Shown in pieces: positions 1 through 14,325 of a stretch of 64,000 nucleotides of DNA. The position numbers were made by a program, and so were the translations under genes. Every line of letters starts with the position of its first letter. Positions within the stretch are counted from its first letter, which is position 1. This DNA comes from Frigoribacterium faeni (GTDB taxonomy: Bacteria; Actinomycetota; Actinomycetes; Actinomycetales; Microbacteriaceae): positions 186,781 to 250,780 of the forward strand of contig NZ_JAAOYW010000001.1 in NCBI RefSeq assembly GCF_011761235.1, written 5' to 3'. The notes under the pieces were generated by a model, which worked only from the letters and a program-made list of their open reading frames with translations, did not search any database and had not been told where the DNA came from.

Positions 1-243
1 GTTCTTGCTCAGGGTCTCGGCCGCGGAGATGCCGTCGAGCTTCGGCATCTTGACGTCCATGATGACGAGGTCGGGGCGGAGCTCGGTGGCGAGCGCGACG
101 GCCGTCTCGCCGTCTCCGGCCTCGCCGACCACCTCGAACCCGTTGTCGCGGAGGATCTCGACGATGTCGAGACGGATGAGGGACTCATCCTCCGCGACGA
201 CGACGCGACGGGGTGCTGCTGGTGTTGCTTCCTGGTCACTCAC
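1..243 (-). CDS. response regulator, N-terminal part (PdtaR/ANTAR-like), truncated by window edge
   Basis: Only the first 81 codons are visible; the gene continues left of the window. The start is GTG at 243-241, giving a protein that opens VSDQEATPAAPRRVVVAEDE. The receiver domain is clear: acidic pair E18-D19, phosphoacceptor D63 in the VIMDVKMP motif, and the beta1/beta3 strands around them. In actinobacteria a receiver of this type close to tRNA-Leu and pyruvate kinase is usually the ANTAR-domain RNA-binding regulator related to mycobacterial PdtaR, which acts by transcription antitermination. That assignment is an inference, because the C-terminal effector domain lies outside the window; a DNA-binding regulator remains possible. 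It is divergent from tRNA-Leu with a gap of only 39 bp, so both promoters must sit in that gap or overlap the genes. Confidence 0.8.
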   Translation of the reverse strand, partial: MSDQEATPAAPRRVVVAEDESLIRLDIVEILRDNGFEVVGEAGDGETAVALATELRPDLVIMDVKMPKLDGISAAETLSKN

Positions 244-254
244 GAAGCAGAGCC

Positions 255-260
255 TACGGT
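255..260 (+). promoter_or_regulatory. possible -10 element for tRNA-Leu
   Basis: TACGGT lies 22 bp before the tRNA. A TGGTCA about 17 bp further upstream could be a weak -35. This is inferred from spacing only. Confidence 0.3.
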
Positions 261-282
261 ATTCTCGCTGCGATCGTCGTGA

Positions 283-365
283 GCCGGATTGGCGGAATGG
301 CAGACGCGGGGCACTCAAAATGCTCTGTCCGAGAGGGCGTGTGGGTTCGAGTCCCACATCCGGCA
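283..365 (+). tRNA. tRNA-Leu (anticodon CAA)
   Basis: An 83-nt type II tRNA. The acceptor stem pairs GCCGGAT (283-289) with ATCCGGC (358-364), followed by discriminator A365. The anticodon loop reads CTCAAAA, giving anticodon CAA, which decodes UUG leucine codons. A long variable arm and the T-arm GGTTCGAGTCC are present, as expected for leucine tRNA. The 3' CCA is not encoded (the sequence continues CGGTC), so it must be added after transcription. Confidence 0.95.
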
Positions 366-467
366 CGGTCGACCGTGGCTCCCCGGCGTGTGGGCCGTGC
401 GGCCCCGTCAGGGAGGTCGTCCCGACGTGCCGCACCGAGCGGATCTCGACTTCCTGTGCCGAAACAG

Positions 468-495
468 TGGACACGGGCCTCTCGTGCACTACGCT
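468..495 (+). promoter_or_regulatory. predicted housekeeping promoter of the cold-shock gene
   Basis: TGGACA (468-473) and TACGCT (490-495) are separated by 16 bp, resembling a primary-sigma promoter. Transcription from here would start near 502 and leave a leader of about 160 nt before the cspA start at 664. The element is seen in the sequence; its activity is inferred. Confidence 0.45.
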
Positions 496-501
496 GGGGT
501 G

Positions 502-663
502 ACTGGTTGTTGTGTTACGCATTTGTATCTCGCGACGTGCCAGGTCGGTGGTCCTCGGACCACGGGCCAGGGGGCGTCGTTCTCAGAGGGAGCGGACAAA
601 AAGGCACCGCGACGAGCGATCTCGAAATCGAGATCGACAACTCTGATTGAAGGAACAAGAAAA
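502..663 (+). promoter_or_regulatory. long structured 5' leader of cspA
   Basis: The stretch from the tRNA to the cspA start (366-663) holds no gene. Its second half is the probable mRNA leader. Two clean hairpins are visible: GTGGTC/GACCAC with a CTCG loop at 548-563, and a perfect 8-bp CGATCTCG/CGAGATCG stem with loop AAAT at 617-636, which ends 15 nt before the AGGA Shine-Dalgarno at 651-654. Long folded leaders are known to act in temperature control of cspA-type mRNAs in Escherichia coli. The same role here is an inference. Confidence 0.5.
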
Positions 664-867
664 ATGGCAACAGGCACCGTTAAGTGGTTCAACTCCGAAA
701 AGGGCTTCGGCTTCATCACCCCCGACGACGGATCCACTGACGTCTTCGCGCACTTCTCCGCGATCGCCGGCGACGGCTACCGCAACCTGGAGGAGAACCA
801 GAAGGTCGAGTTCGACACGGCTCAGGGCAACAAGGGCCTCCAGGCCGAGAACATCCGCGTCATCTGA
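664..867 (+). CDS. cspA: cold-shock protein CspA family
   Basis: A 67-residue single cold-shock domain, the standard length. RNP1 (KGFGFI, residues 13-18) and RNP2 (VFAHF, residues 27-31) are intact, so it should bind single-stranded RNA/DNA as a cytoplasmic RNA chaperone. The start ATG at 664 follows an AGGA Shine-Dalgarno at 651-654, and longer upstream readings in this frame would run through the tRNA, so they are rejected. It is monocistronic: a long leader lies upstream and a strong hairpin terminator follows at 924-951. Whether it is cold-induced or constitutive cannot be told from sequence, and the gene symbol is by family only. Confidence 0.95.
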   Translation: MATGTVKWFNSEKGFGFITPDDGSTDVFAHFSAIAGDGYRNLEENQKVEFDTAQGNKGLQAENIRVI

Positions 868-923
868 CTCGGCGGCGTCCTCGAGACGCCGACAGGAGAC
901 GGTCTGACCGTCCCCGACCACAG

Positions 924-951
924 GCCCCGATCTGCTCCGGCAGATCGGGGC
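924..951 (+). terminator. intrinsic terminator after cspA
   Basis: A perfect 12-bp stem (GCCCCGATCTGC/GCAGATCGGGGC) with a 4-nt TCCG loop lies 57 bp after the cspA stop. It is followed by TTCGTC rather than a long T run, as is common in high-GC actinobacteria. Confidence 0.85.
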
Positions 952-994
952 TTCGTCATGTCCGGAGCGATCGGCGACCAGGCGCACCGGTCCG

Positions 995-1603
995 TCAGCG
1001 AGGACGAGGCAGGCCGAGGAGGCGCGCCACCGGTTCGTAGTCGGCCACCGCCTCCTGGTACTCACGGTCCGTCTCGTCGCCGAGCTCGCCGTCGGACAGC
1101 TCGGGCCCGGGGACCCGGGCGTCCCTCGCGGTGCGCGCCGCCCGCCACCGCACGGTCCTGCTCGACCACAGCGCGAGTTCGTCGCCCGTGGCGTCGTCGG
1201 GTGCCGACGCAGCCACGTCCCACGGCACGCGGACCGCGGGCAGCACCTCCCCCGGCTTGGGGGCGACGGTCCGGTCCGCGGCGGCCGCGTCGACGAAGAG
1301 GCGCCGGGTGCCGGCGGCCACGACCGCTCCGACCAGCCCGCCCGAGACGACGAAGGCCGCGAGGTCGACGAGGCCCTCCACGTGCCAGACCGCCCCGGCG
1401 ACCGTGCCCATGAAGAAGGCGCCCGTCGCTCCCCCGGTCAGCGTCCACGCGTCGACGAGACGCGCCCGGCGCGAGGACCCGCCTCCGTCGTCTCGGACAC
1501 GACTGCGCCGGGTGGCCTCGACGTCGTGGCCCGTGTCGCTGGGGACCACCCAGAGGACGCCGTCCACGACGAAGCAACGGGGGTGCGACGCGCCGACGGA
1601 CAT
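995..1603 (-). CDS. hypothetical membrane protein
   Basis: A 202-residue protein that I do not recognise. Two hydrophobic helices are predicted at about residues 54-75 and 79-99, joined by a short turn. A polar N-terminal region (1-50) and a charged C-terminal region (100-202) rich in Arg, Asp and Glu flank them. There is no signal peptide, cysteine cluster or enzyme motif. The ATG at 1603 is the only good start near a plausible leader. It lies downstream of pyk in the same direction, but the strong hairpin at 1650-1683 probably separates the two transcripts. Base composition matches the neighbours, so there is no sign of recent transfer. Confidence 0.7.
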   Translation of the reverse strand: MSVGASHPRCFVVDGVLWVVPSDTGHDVEATRRSRVRDDGGGSSRRARLVDAWTLTGGATGAFFMGTVAGAVWHVEGLVDLAAFVVSGGLVGAVVAAGTRRLFVDAAAADRTVAPKPGEVLPAVRVPWDVAASAPDDATGDELALWSSRTVRWRAARTARDARVPGPELSDGELGDETDREYQEAVADYEPVARLLGLPRPR

Positions 1604-1649
1604 GCGGTGAGACTACGCCCGGCTCCCCGGGGCGAGCGCAGGGACGACG

Positions 1650-1683
1650 ACGGCCGGGCCCCTCCGAGGAGGTGCCCGGCCGT
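1650..1683 (-). terminator. terminator downstream of pyruvate kinase
   Basis: A 10-bp perfect stem (ACGGCCGGGC at 1650-1659 and GCCCGGCCGT at 1674-1683), whose loop can extend the pairing with CCTCC/GGAGG. It sits just after the pyk stop at 1703 in the minus direction and is followed by TCGTCGTCCC. Confidence 0.75.
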
Positions 1684-1702
1684 CTGCCGCGCGGGGTGCC
1701 TG

Positions 1703-3148
1703 CTACTTGCTGGCGTAGGCGGGCGCCGCCTCGCCGTGGGCGTCGCCGACCCGGTGCACGCGCAGGTCGTTGGTCGACCCGGCGATGCCGGGAGGGGACC
1801 CGGCGATGACGATCACCTTCTCGCCCGAGAGGGCGAGGTCGTTGCCGAGCAGGATGTCGTCGACCTGCTCGAACATCGCGTCGGTGTGCGTGACGTTCTC
1901 GACCAGGAACGACTGCACGCCCCAGCTGACGGCCATGCGTCGGCGGGTCGCCTCGTTGGGCGTGAACGCCAGGATCGGGATGGAGTGGCGGAGGCGCGAC
2001 ATGCGTCGGACGGAGTCGCCCGACTCGGTGAACACGCAGAGGTAGCGCGCCTGGACGAACTCGGCCACGTCGGCGGCGGCCAGGGTGATGGCCCCGCCCT
2101 GCGTGCGGGGCTTCGTGCCGAGCGGGGGGATGCGCTCGAGACCGTGCTCTTCGGTGGAGGCGACGATGCGGGCCATGGTCTGCACCGTGACGACCGGGTA
2201 CTCGCCCACGCTCGTCTCGCCGCTGAGCATGACCGCGTCGGCGCCGTCGAGGACGGCGTTGGCGACGTCGGACGTCTCGGCGCGCGTCGGGATCGGGCTC
2301 GAGATCATCGACTCGAGCATCTGCGTCGCGACGATGACGGGCTTGGCCATGCGACGGGAGAGCTCGACCGCGTGCTTCTGCACGATCGGGACCGCCTCGA
2401 GGGGCAGCTCGACGCCGAGGTCGCCGCGGGCGACCATGATGCCGTCGAACGCGTCGATGATGGCCTCGAGGTTGTCGACGGCCTGCGGCTTCTCGATCTT
2501 GGCGATGACGGGGACCCTGCGGCCCGCCTCGGCCATGATCTCGTGCACCCGCGTCACGTCGTCGGCGTCCCGCACGAACGAGAGGGCGATGAGGTCGGCG
2601 CCGAGGGCCAGGCCCCAGCGGAGGTCGGCCTCGTCCTTCTCGGAGAGGGCGGGGACGCTGACCGCGACGCCGGGCAGGTTGATGCCCTTGTTGTTCGAGA
2701 CGGTGCCCGCCACGACGACCTCGGTCGTCACGGTCGTGCCGTCCGTCTCGAGCACGCGCAGCTTCACGCGGCCGTCGTCGATGAGGAGCGGGTCGCCCGC
2801 GGCGACGTCGCCGGGGAGGCCCTTGAAGGTCGTGCCGCAGATCTCGCGCGTGCCGAGCACGTCGTCGGTGGTGATCTTGAAGACGTCGCCGACGGCCAGG
2901 TCGTGCGGCCCGTCGGCGAACTTGCCGAGCCGGATCTTCGGCCCCTGCAGGTCGACCAGCACCGCGACGGGACGGGCCGCGTCGTCGGCCGCCTTGCGCA
3001 CGTTGGCGTAGACGGACTCGTGCACGTCGTAGCTGCCGTGGCTGAGGTTCATCCTGGCCACGTCGACGCCGGCGTCGATGATGGCCCGGATGTCGTCGTA
3101 GCTCGACGTCGCCGGCCCGAGGGTGGCGACGATCTTTGCGCGTCTCAT
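1703..3148 (-). CDS. pyk: pyruvate kinase
   Basis: A 481-residue pyruvate kinase, normal length. It converts phosphoenolpyruvate and ADP to pyruvate and ATP at the end of glycolysis. Visible signatures are the N-terminal ARMNLSHG (31-38), the catalytic IAKIEK (215-220, with K217), the MVARGDLGVE metal/substrate loop (238-247) and VATQMLESM (273-281). The B domain occupies about residues 70-165, and a C-terminal regulatory domain follows. The ATG is preceded by an AAGGAA Shine-Dalgarno. It has its own promoter in the 75-bp gap after gltD (see 3200-3228) and a terminator after it, so it is probably monocistronic. In other actinobacteria it also lies near lgt and trpA. Confidence 0.97.
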   Translation of the reverse strand: MRRAKIVATLGPATSSYDDIRAIIDAGVDVARMNLSHGSYDVHESVYANVRKAADDAARPVAVLVDLQGPKIRLGKFADGPHDLAVGDVFKITTDDVLGTREICGTTFKGLPGDVAAGDPLLIDDGRVKLRVLETDGTTVTTEVVVAGTVSNNKGINLPGVAVSVPALSEKDEADLRWGLALGADLIALSFVRDADDVTRVHEIMAEAGRRVPVIAKIEKPQAVDNLEAIIDAFDGIMVARGDLGVELPLEAVPIVQKHAVELSRRMAKPVIVATQMLESMISSPIPTRAETSDVANAVLDGADAVMLSGETSVGEYPVVTVQTMARIVASTEEHGLERIPPLGTKPRTQGGAITLAAADVAEFVQARYLCVFTESGDSVRRMSRLRHSIPILAFTPNEATRRRMAVSWGVQSFLVENVTHTDAMFEQVDDILLGNDLALSGEKVIVIAGSPPGIAGSTNDLRVHRVGDAHGEAAPAYASK

Positions 3149-3199
3149 GTGTTCCTTACTGTGGGGATGAGGGTGGGACGGCTGAGCGCCTGTCCCGTC

Positions 3200-3223
3200 A
3201 GCCTATTCCCGGCGGGAGCCGGG

Positions 3224-3228
<5 letters not shown>
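3200..3228 (-). promoter_or_regulatory. predicted pyk promoter overlapping the end of gltD
   Basis: On the minus strand TCTGAC (3228-3223) and TAGGCT (3205-3200, within GAATAGGCT) are 17 bp apart. The -35 hexamer lies inside the last codons of gltD. The spacer holds a 6-bp hairpin (CCCGGC/GCCGGG, 3208-3223) that may serve as the gltD terminator. The predicted leader is about 45 nt. Confidence 0.55.
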
Positions 3229-9254
<6,026 letters not shown>

Positions 9255-9495
9255 GTGATCCGTCCTCAGGGGGAGATCCGATGGGGGTCGGGACGTCGTC
9301 GGCCCGTCGTCGTGTCGGCGGCGCCGGGGCGACCGTCGTCGGCAGGTGCTGTCCGGGCCGTGGTTCGGGGCCCGGGTGCGGCGCAGCGTGTCTTCCCGTG
9401 GCTGCTTGTGGCAGTCGTGAGGCGGTGCTCGTCGCGGAGGGAGCCCCTGGGTGACCGGGCCGATCCGTCGGTGCTGACGTCGGTGCCCGTCGGCC
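9255..9495. other. intergenic region between gltB and lgt
   Basis: This 241-bp gap holds no supported gene. It must contain the gltB promoter and any lgt terminator. I see GCCCCTG (9443-9449) and CAGGGGC (9497-9503), a 7-bp inverted repeat spanning the lgt stop codon, and a short CACCGACG direct repeat. No convincing -10/-35 pair is visible. Confidence 0.5.
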
Positions 9496-10497
9496 TCAGG
9501 GGCGAGGCGTGGTCTCGGTGTTGTGGTCCGATGATGCCACGGTGACGAGTTCGGGTTCGTCGTCCTCCGTGTACGTGTCGCGCGAGTCTACCTCAGCCGC
9601 GCGGTCCGACGGCGCACGGCCGGGGACGTACGGACCGGGCAGGAGGCCCGTGTGCCGACGCGACGCGACGACCCAGATGACGACACCCAGGACGATCGCC
9701 GCGAACGACGCCCACACGTTCGTGCGGATGCCCAGGAAGAGCAGGCTGGGGTCGGTGCGGATCGACTCGAAGACCGAGCGGCCGATGCCGTACCAGACGA
9801 GGTAGAAGGCCAGGGCGCGGCCCCACTGGAGCGGCGTCTTGCGCTCGATCAGCAGGAGCACGGCGACGCCGGCGAGCATCCAGACGATCTCGTACAGGAA
9901 CGTCGGGTGGAAGAGCGTGCCCTCGGGCAGGCCGACGGGGTAGGCGGGGTTCGTGGACTCGATCTCGAGGCCCCACGGCAGGTCGGTCGGCAGGCCGAAG
10001 AGCTCGTGGTTGAACCAGTTGCCGAGACGACCGAAGGCCTGGGCGACGAGGAGACCGGGAGCCAGGGCGTCGGCGAACACCGAGAAGCGCAGGCCGGAGG
10101 CGCGGCAGCCGAGCCACACGCCGAGCGCGCCGAAGAGCAGGGCGCCGTAGATGGCGAGGCCGCCCTCCCAGATGAAGAGGATGTGGACCATGCGCTCGGC
10201 CGAGGAGAAGTAGTCGGCCGGGTGCGTGACGACGTGGAACAGGCGGCCCCCGACGATGCCCAGGGGCACGGCGAAGATGGCGACGTCGACGACGACCCAC
10301 CGCTCGGCGCCACGGTCGACGAGACGCTTGTTCGTGAGGAGGACCGCGGCGACGATGCCCACCAGGATGCAGATCGCGTAGGCGTGGATGCGCAGCGACC
10401 CGGGCAGCTCGGCGCCGAACGTCGAGTTGATCCAGCTCGTCAGGTCGAAGTACTGCCAGTCGACGGAGGGGCTCGGGATGCTCAGGGGGACGAACAC
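9496..10497 (-). CDS. lgt: phosphatidylglycerol-prolipoprotein diacylglyceryl transferase
   Basis: A 333-residue multi-pass membrane enzyme that transfers diacylglycerol from phosphatidylglycerol to the lipobox cysteine of prelipoproteins. The Lgt signature [13 protein letters not shown] (156-168) is present, with the arginine R157 and asparagine N160 of the catalytic motif, as is [10 protein letters not shown] at 109-118. About seven hydrophobic helices are spread over residues 35-285. The C-terminal 45 residues are polar and acidic, an extension often seen in actinobacterial Lgt. The GTG start at 10497 lies 76 bp after trpA, so it may be cotranscribed with the trp genes, the arrangement also known from mycobacteria. 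Confidence 0.96.
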   Translation of the reverse strand: MFVPLSIPSPSVDWQYFDLTSWINSTFGAELPGSLRIHAYAICILVGIVAAVLLTNKRLVDRGAERWVVVDVAIFAVPLGIVGGRLFHVVTHPADYFSSAERMVHILFIWEGGLAIYGALLFGALGVWLGCRASGLRFSVFADALAPGLLVAQAFGRLGNWFNHELFGLPTDLPWGLEIESTNPAYPVGLPEGTLFHPTFLYEIVWMLAGVAVLLLIERKTPLQWGRALAFYLVWYGIGRSVFESIRTDPSLLFLGIRTNVWASFAAIVLGVVIWVVASRRHTGLLPGPYVPGRAPSDRAAEVDSRDTYTEDDEPELVTVASSDHNTETTPRP

Positions 10498-10573
10498 GGT
10501 CGGGGCGCCTTTCAGGGGGGACTACGGGACGCCGGCGGGCCGACGCGAGGACGACTCTAGCGCGGGCGGGTCG

Positions 10574-11392
10574 TCAGCTCGGGACGGCTGCGCCGGTCGA
10601 CAGGTCGGCGGCGACCTCGGCCAGCCGCGGCAGCCCGCCCTCGGCGAGGGCACGCACGAAGGCCGAGCCGACGATCGCTCCGTCGGCGTACTCGAGCACC
10701 TCGCGGACCTGCTGGGCGGTCGAGATGCCGAGCCCCACGCAGGCGTGCTCGACGCCGACGGCCCGGAGGCGGTCGACCAGCGTGTGCGCGGCGGCGTCGA
10801 CGTCGGTGCGGGCTCCGGTGATGCCCATCGTGGACACGGTGTACACGAAGCCCCGGCTGCGCTCGACCGACTGCCGGAGGCGGTCGTCGCTCGACGACGG
10901 AGCCGCGAGGAACACGCGGTCGAGACCGGCGGCCTCGGAGGCGGCCAGCCACGCGCCCGCCTCGTCGGGGATGAGGTCGGGCGTGATGAGGCCCGCTCCC
11001 CCGGCGGCGGAGAGGTCGTCGGCGAACCGCTGCACGCCGTACTGCTCGACCGGGTTCCAGTAGGTCATCACGACCACGGGGGCGGACGTGCGGGAGGTGA
11101 TCTCGCGGACGGCCGTGAAGACGTCGCGCACGCGGAAGCCCTCGGCCAGCGCGCGCTGCGTCGCGGCCTGGATGACCGGGCCGTCCATCACCGGGTCGGA
11201 GTAGGGCAGGCCCAGCTCGATGACGTCGACGCCGTTCTCGGCGAGGGTCACGGCGGCGTCGATGCTCGTCGCGAGGTCGGGGAAGCCGACGGGGAGGTAG
11301 CCGATGAGGGCGCCGGTGCCGGCGTCTCGACGGGCGCGGATGGCCGCGGACACCTTGCTGGCGGCCTGCGGGGCGGGTGCGGTGTCGGTCAC
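10574..11392 (-). CDS. trpA: tryptophan synthase alpha chain
   Basis: A 272-residue TIM-barrel subunit that cleaves indole-3-glycerol phosphate to indole and glyceraldehyde 3-phosphate. The catalytic acids correspond to E59 ([10 protein letters not shown]) and D70 (MDGP). The phosphate-binding glycines are in AIVGSAFV near the C terminus. The GTG start at 11392 overlaps the trpB stop as GTGA, so the two subunits are translationally coupled. A reading extended upstream in this frame lacks similarity and is just the trpB antiphase. It is the last trp gene of the run; lgt follows after 76 bp. Confidence 0.97.
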   Translation of the reverse strand: MTDTAPAPQAASKVSAAIRARRDAGTGALIGYLPVGFPDLATSIDAAVTLAENGVDVIELGLPYSDPVMDGPVIQAATQRALAEGFRVRDVFTAVREITSRTSAPVVVMTYWNPVEQYGVQRFADDLSAAGGAGLITPDLIPDEAGAWLAASEAAGLDRVFLAAPSSSDDRLRQSVERSRGFVYTVSTMGITGARTDVDAAAHTLVDRLRAVGVEHACVGLGISTAQQVREVLEYADGAIVGSAFVRALAEGGLPRLAEVAADLSTGAAVPS

Positions 11393-12597
11393 AGCTGCTG
11401 CGCCTCCTCGTCGAGGACCCCGAAGTAGCGGCTCGCGGTCGCGACGTCCTTGTCGCCGCGCCCGCTCATCGACACCAGGATCGTCCAGTCGGGGTGGCGC
11501 TGGCCGAGCTTGATGGTGCCCGCGAGGGCGTGCGCCGTCTCGATCGCCGGCAGGATGCCCTCCGTCTGGGTGAGCAGGCGGAACGCGGCCATGGCCTCGG
11601 CGTCGGTGACGGGCTCGTAGTGGGCGCGTCCGCTCTCGGCGAGCCAGGCGTGCTCGGGGCCGACGCTCGGGTAGTCGAGGCCGGCGGAGATGGAGTGGCT
11701 CTCGAGGGTCTGGCCGTCCTCGTCTTGCATGAGGTACGACTTCGTGCCCTGCAGGTTGCCGATGCGGCCCAGCGTGATCGAGGCCGCGTGACGGCCCGTC
11801 TCGACGCCGTCGCCGCCGGCCTCGTAGCCCCAGAGCTCGACGGTGGGGTCGTCGAGGAACGCGTGGAAGATGCCCATCGCGTTGGAGCCGCCGCCGACGC
11901 AGGCCGTCACGGCGTCGGGCAGGGCGCCGGTGAGGGCGAGGACCTGCTCCCGGGCCTCTTCGCCGATGATCTTGTGGAAGTCGCGCACCATGGCCGGGAA
12001 GGGGTGCGGCCCGGCGACCGTGCCGAGCACGTAGTGGGTCGTGTCGACGCTCGCCACCCAGTCGCGCATGGCGTCGTTGATGGCGTCCTTCAGCGTGCGC
12101 GAGCCGGTCGTCACGGAGACGACCTCGGCGCCGAGCAGGCGCATCCGCGCGACGTTGAGCGCCTGGCGCTCGGTGTCGACCTGGCCCATGTAGACCACGC
12201 ACGACATGCCGAAGAGGGCGGCGGCCGTGGCCGTGGCGACGCCGTGCTGGCCCGCTCCGGTCTCGGCGATGAGGCGGGTCTTGCCCAGCTTGCGCGCGAG
12301 CAGGGCCTGGCCGAGCACGTTGTTGATCTTGTGCGAGCCGGTGTGGTTGAGGTCTTCGCGCTTGAGGAGGATCCGGGCTCCCCCGGCGTGCTCGGCGAAC
12401 CGCGGCACCTCGGTCACGATCGACGGGCGACCGGTGTAGGTCGCGTGCAGGGCGGCCAGCTCGGCCTGGAACTCGGGGTCGACGGCGGCGGCCTTGTAGG
12501 CCGCGTCGAGCTCGTCCAGGGCCGCGACCAGCGACTCGGGGACGAAGCGCCCGCCGAAGGAGCCGAAGTACGGCCCGGTCTCGTCTCGCAGTGCCAC
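11389..12597 (-). CDS. trpB: tryptophan synthase beta chain
   Basis: A 402-residue PLP enzyme that condenses indole with serine to form tryptophan. The PLP lysine is K90 in the HTGSHKINN motif, and the phosphate-binding GGGSNAMG loop is intact. I chose the GTG at 12597 (VALRDETG), 2 nt after the trpC stop, because it gives the family length and removes an upstream stretch of unrelated sequence in the same frame. The 3' end overlaps trpA by 4 nt. The sequence is that of the TrpB1 type, which works in complex with TrpA. Confidence 0.97.
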   Translation of the reverse strand: MALRDETGPYFGSFGGRFVPESLVAALDELDAAYKAAAVDPEFQAELAALHATYTGRPSIVTEVPRFAEHAGGARILLKREDLNHTGSHKINNVLGQALLARKLGKTRLIAETGAGQHGVATATAAALFGMSCVVYMGQVDTERQALNVARMRLLGAEVVSVTTGSRTLKDAINDAMRDWVASVDTTHYVLGTVAGPHPFPAMVRDFHKIIGEEAREQVLALTGALPDAVTACVGGGSNAMGIFHAFLDDPTVELWGYEAGGDGVETGRHAASITLGRIGNLQGTKSYLMQDEDGQTLESHSISAGLDYPSVGPEHAWLAESGRAHYEPVTDAEAMAAFRLLTQTEGILPAIETAHALAGTIKLGQRHPDWTILVSMSGRGDKDVATASRYFGVLDEEAQQL

Positions 12598-12599
12598 GG

Positions 12600-13373
12600 T
12601 CAGACCTCCAGGAAGCGGGTGAGCGCGTCGACGGGGTCGCCGTGCGTGACGAGGGCCTCGCCCACGAGCACGACGTCGGCGCCGGCGCGACGGTAGTGCG
12701 CCACGTCGGCGGGCGACATGACGGAGGACTCGGCGACGCGGGTGACGCCGGTCGGGATGGAGTCGGCCAGACGCCCGAACAGGTCGGGGTCGAGCTCGAA
12801 GGTGGAGAGGTCGCGGGCGTTGACGCCGAGCAGCTCGGCCCCCGCGTCGAGCCCGCGCGACACCTCGTCGGCCGAGTGCGTCTCGACGAGGGCCGTCATG
12901 CCGAGCTGGCGCACGAGGTCGTGCAGCTCGACCAGGCGGGCCTGCTCGAGGCCGGCGACGATGAGGAGCACGAGGTCGGCGCCCGCGGCACGGGCCTCGA
13001 GGACCTGGTACGGGTCGGCGATGAAGTCCTTGCGCAGCACGGGCACCTCGACGGCGGCGCGGACGGCCTCGAGGTCGGCCAGGCTGCCCTTGAACCTGCG
13101 GCCCTCGGTCAGGACGCTGATGGCGCTGGCGCCGCCCGTCGCGTACGACGAGGCCAAGGAGGCGGGGTCCGGGATCGCGTGCAGGTCGCCTCGCGAGGGA
13201 CTCGCCCGCTTCACCTCGGCGATGATCTTGACGCCCGCGGCCGGGGCCAGGGCGGCGCGGGCGTCGAGCGCCGGCGCACGGTCGAGGGCCGCGGCCTCGA
13301 CCACGGCGGCGGGCACGACGGAGCGTCGGGCGTCGGCGTCGGCCAGGGCGCCCGCGTACAGGTCGTCGAGCAC
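12600..13373 (-). CDS. trpC: indole-3-glycerol phosphate synthase
   Basis: A 257-residue monofunctional TrpC that closes the ring of carboxyphenylaminodeoxyribulose phosphate. The catalytic lysines are K55 ([11 protein letters not shown]) and K114 (VPVLRKDF), and the GESS-type active-site region is seen as ESSVMS. The GTG start at 13373 directly abuts the stop codon of the small membrane-protein gene upstream (0-nt spacing). trpB follows 2 nt after its stop. It lacks the TrpF fusion seen in enterobacteria; trpF is not in this window. Confidence 0.96.
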   Translation of the reverse strand: MLDDLYAGALADADARRSVVPAAVVEAAALDRAPALDARAALAPAAGVKIIAEVKRASPSRGDLHAIPDPASLASSYATGGASAISVLTEGRRFKGSLADLEAVRAAVEVPVLRKDFIADPYQVLEARAAGADLVLLIVAGLEQARLVELHDLVRQLGMTALVETHSADEVSRGLDAGAELLGVNARDLSTFELDPDLFGRLADSIPTGVTRVAESSVMSPADVAHYRRAGADVVLVGEALVTHGDPVDALTRFLEV

Positions 13374-13634
13374 CTAGTTGTGCGCCTTCGGCACGTAGCG
13401 GTGGCCGCCGACGCCGTAGCCGGCGCGCTTGAGCACGAGGCCCACGACGAGGCCGACGAGCAGCAGCGCGGCGGAGGCCCACACGACCCAGACGACGGCG
13501 AAGAAGAACGCGACCGTGCCGATGGAGAACGCGACGAGCATGATCACGACGGCCGTCCAGGCCGCCGGGGAGTTGCCGTGGCCGAGGTCGTCGGCGGTCT
13601 CGGTCTCGGCGGCTTTCGTCATCTGCTGGCTCAC
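13374..13634 (-). CDS. HGxxPAAW-family small membrane protein
   Basis: An 86-residue protein with two close hydrophobic helices (about 27-46 and 48-68). A conserved-looking HGNSPAAW (19-26) comes just before the first helix, and a basic tail ends [11 protein letters not shown]. The HGxxPAAW motif is known from a family of uncharacterised actinobacterial proteins that travels with trp genes. Here it abuts trpC exactly and follows the TrpE-linked membrane protein by 34 bp. Its place in the trp operon suggests a membrane role tied to tryptophan or chorismate supply, but no biochemical function is known to me. Confidence 0.85.
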   Translation of the reverse strand: MSQQMTKAAETETADDLGHGNSPAAWTAVVIMLVAFSIGTVAFFFAVVWVVWASAALLLVGLVVGLVLKRAGYGVGGHRYVPKAHN

Positions 13635-13668
13635 GGTGCTCCTCGGATCAGTGCGGTACTGGCTGAGT

Positions 13669-14325
13669 CTACCGGCCGGGACGACCGTCGGCGTCCGAGA
13701 GCGGGTCCGTGCCCTCGACCGGCGGGGCGGGCTCGTCGGGGTCGGTCGGGTCGTCGCCGACGGAGAGGCTGTCCCAGGTGGCGCTCGGGTCGCTCGTCGG
13801 GTCGGCGGGCACCAGGCGGGTGCTGGTGTACTTGCGGCCGGCCTGCGGCCACGAGCCCGAGGTGACGACGATCGCGACGCCCAGGAGCGCGGCCAGGACG
13901 CCGACGACGAGGGCGAGCCACGGCCACGGCGTCGCCGCCGTCGACGAGACGAGGGCCCGCAGGCTGTCCTGTCCGTCGACGCCGGTCGCGTCGGTCACGA
14001 CGCTCCCGGAGGCGCGGACGGGGTCGGCCAGGGCCGTGCCCGCCGTCAGCGCGACGCTGGCGCCGAGGGCCACCTGCAGCAGACCCAGCACGACCCGGAA
14101 GACCCGGCCCGCGATGGTGAGGGCGCCGACGAGGGCGAGGGCCGCCAGGGAGAGGGCGGACACGGGCGAGCCGGCCACGTCTCCCGCCGCCGTCAGGTCG
14201 AGCCGGCCGCCCTGGGGCGAGTCGACCACGACGCCGAACCAGGGCTGGGTCCAGGAGAGCAGCCCGAGGCCCGCGAGCACGACGCCCACCAGGATCGTGA
14301 CGAGCTTGAGCCGGCGCGGCGTCAT
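13669..14325 (-). CDS. Trp-operon-associated membrane protein (TIGR02234-like)
   Basis: A 218-residue integral membrane protein of the kind found between trpE and trpC in actinobacteria. Four hydrophobic helices are visible at about residues 8-26, 53-72, 77-97 and 134-154. They are followed by an acidic, Pro-rich cytoplasmic tail of about 60 residues. The ATG at 14325 overlaps the trpE stop as ATGA, implying coupled translation. No transport signature or catalytic residues are evident. The family is conserved by position, and its job is unknown; a tryptophan or anthranilate transport role is only a guess. Confidence 0.85.
   Translation of the reverse strand: MTPRRLKLVTILVGVVLAGLGLLSWTQPWFGVVVDSPQGGRLDLTAAGDVAGSPVSALSLAALALVGALTIAGRVFRVVLGLLQVALGASVALTAGTALADPVRASGSVVTDATGVDGQDSLRALVSSTAATPWPWLALVVGVLAALLGVAIVVTSGSWPQAGRKYTSTRLVPADPTSDPSATWDSLSVGDDPTDPDEPAPPVEGTDPLSDADGRPGR

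Noticed and set aside
9443-9503. GCCCCTG/CAGGGGC repeat as a regulatory site for gltB
   Set aside because: A 7-bp pair with a loop of about 47 nt is weak and overlaps the lgt stop codon. It is more likely chance or part of a terminator.
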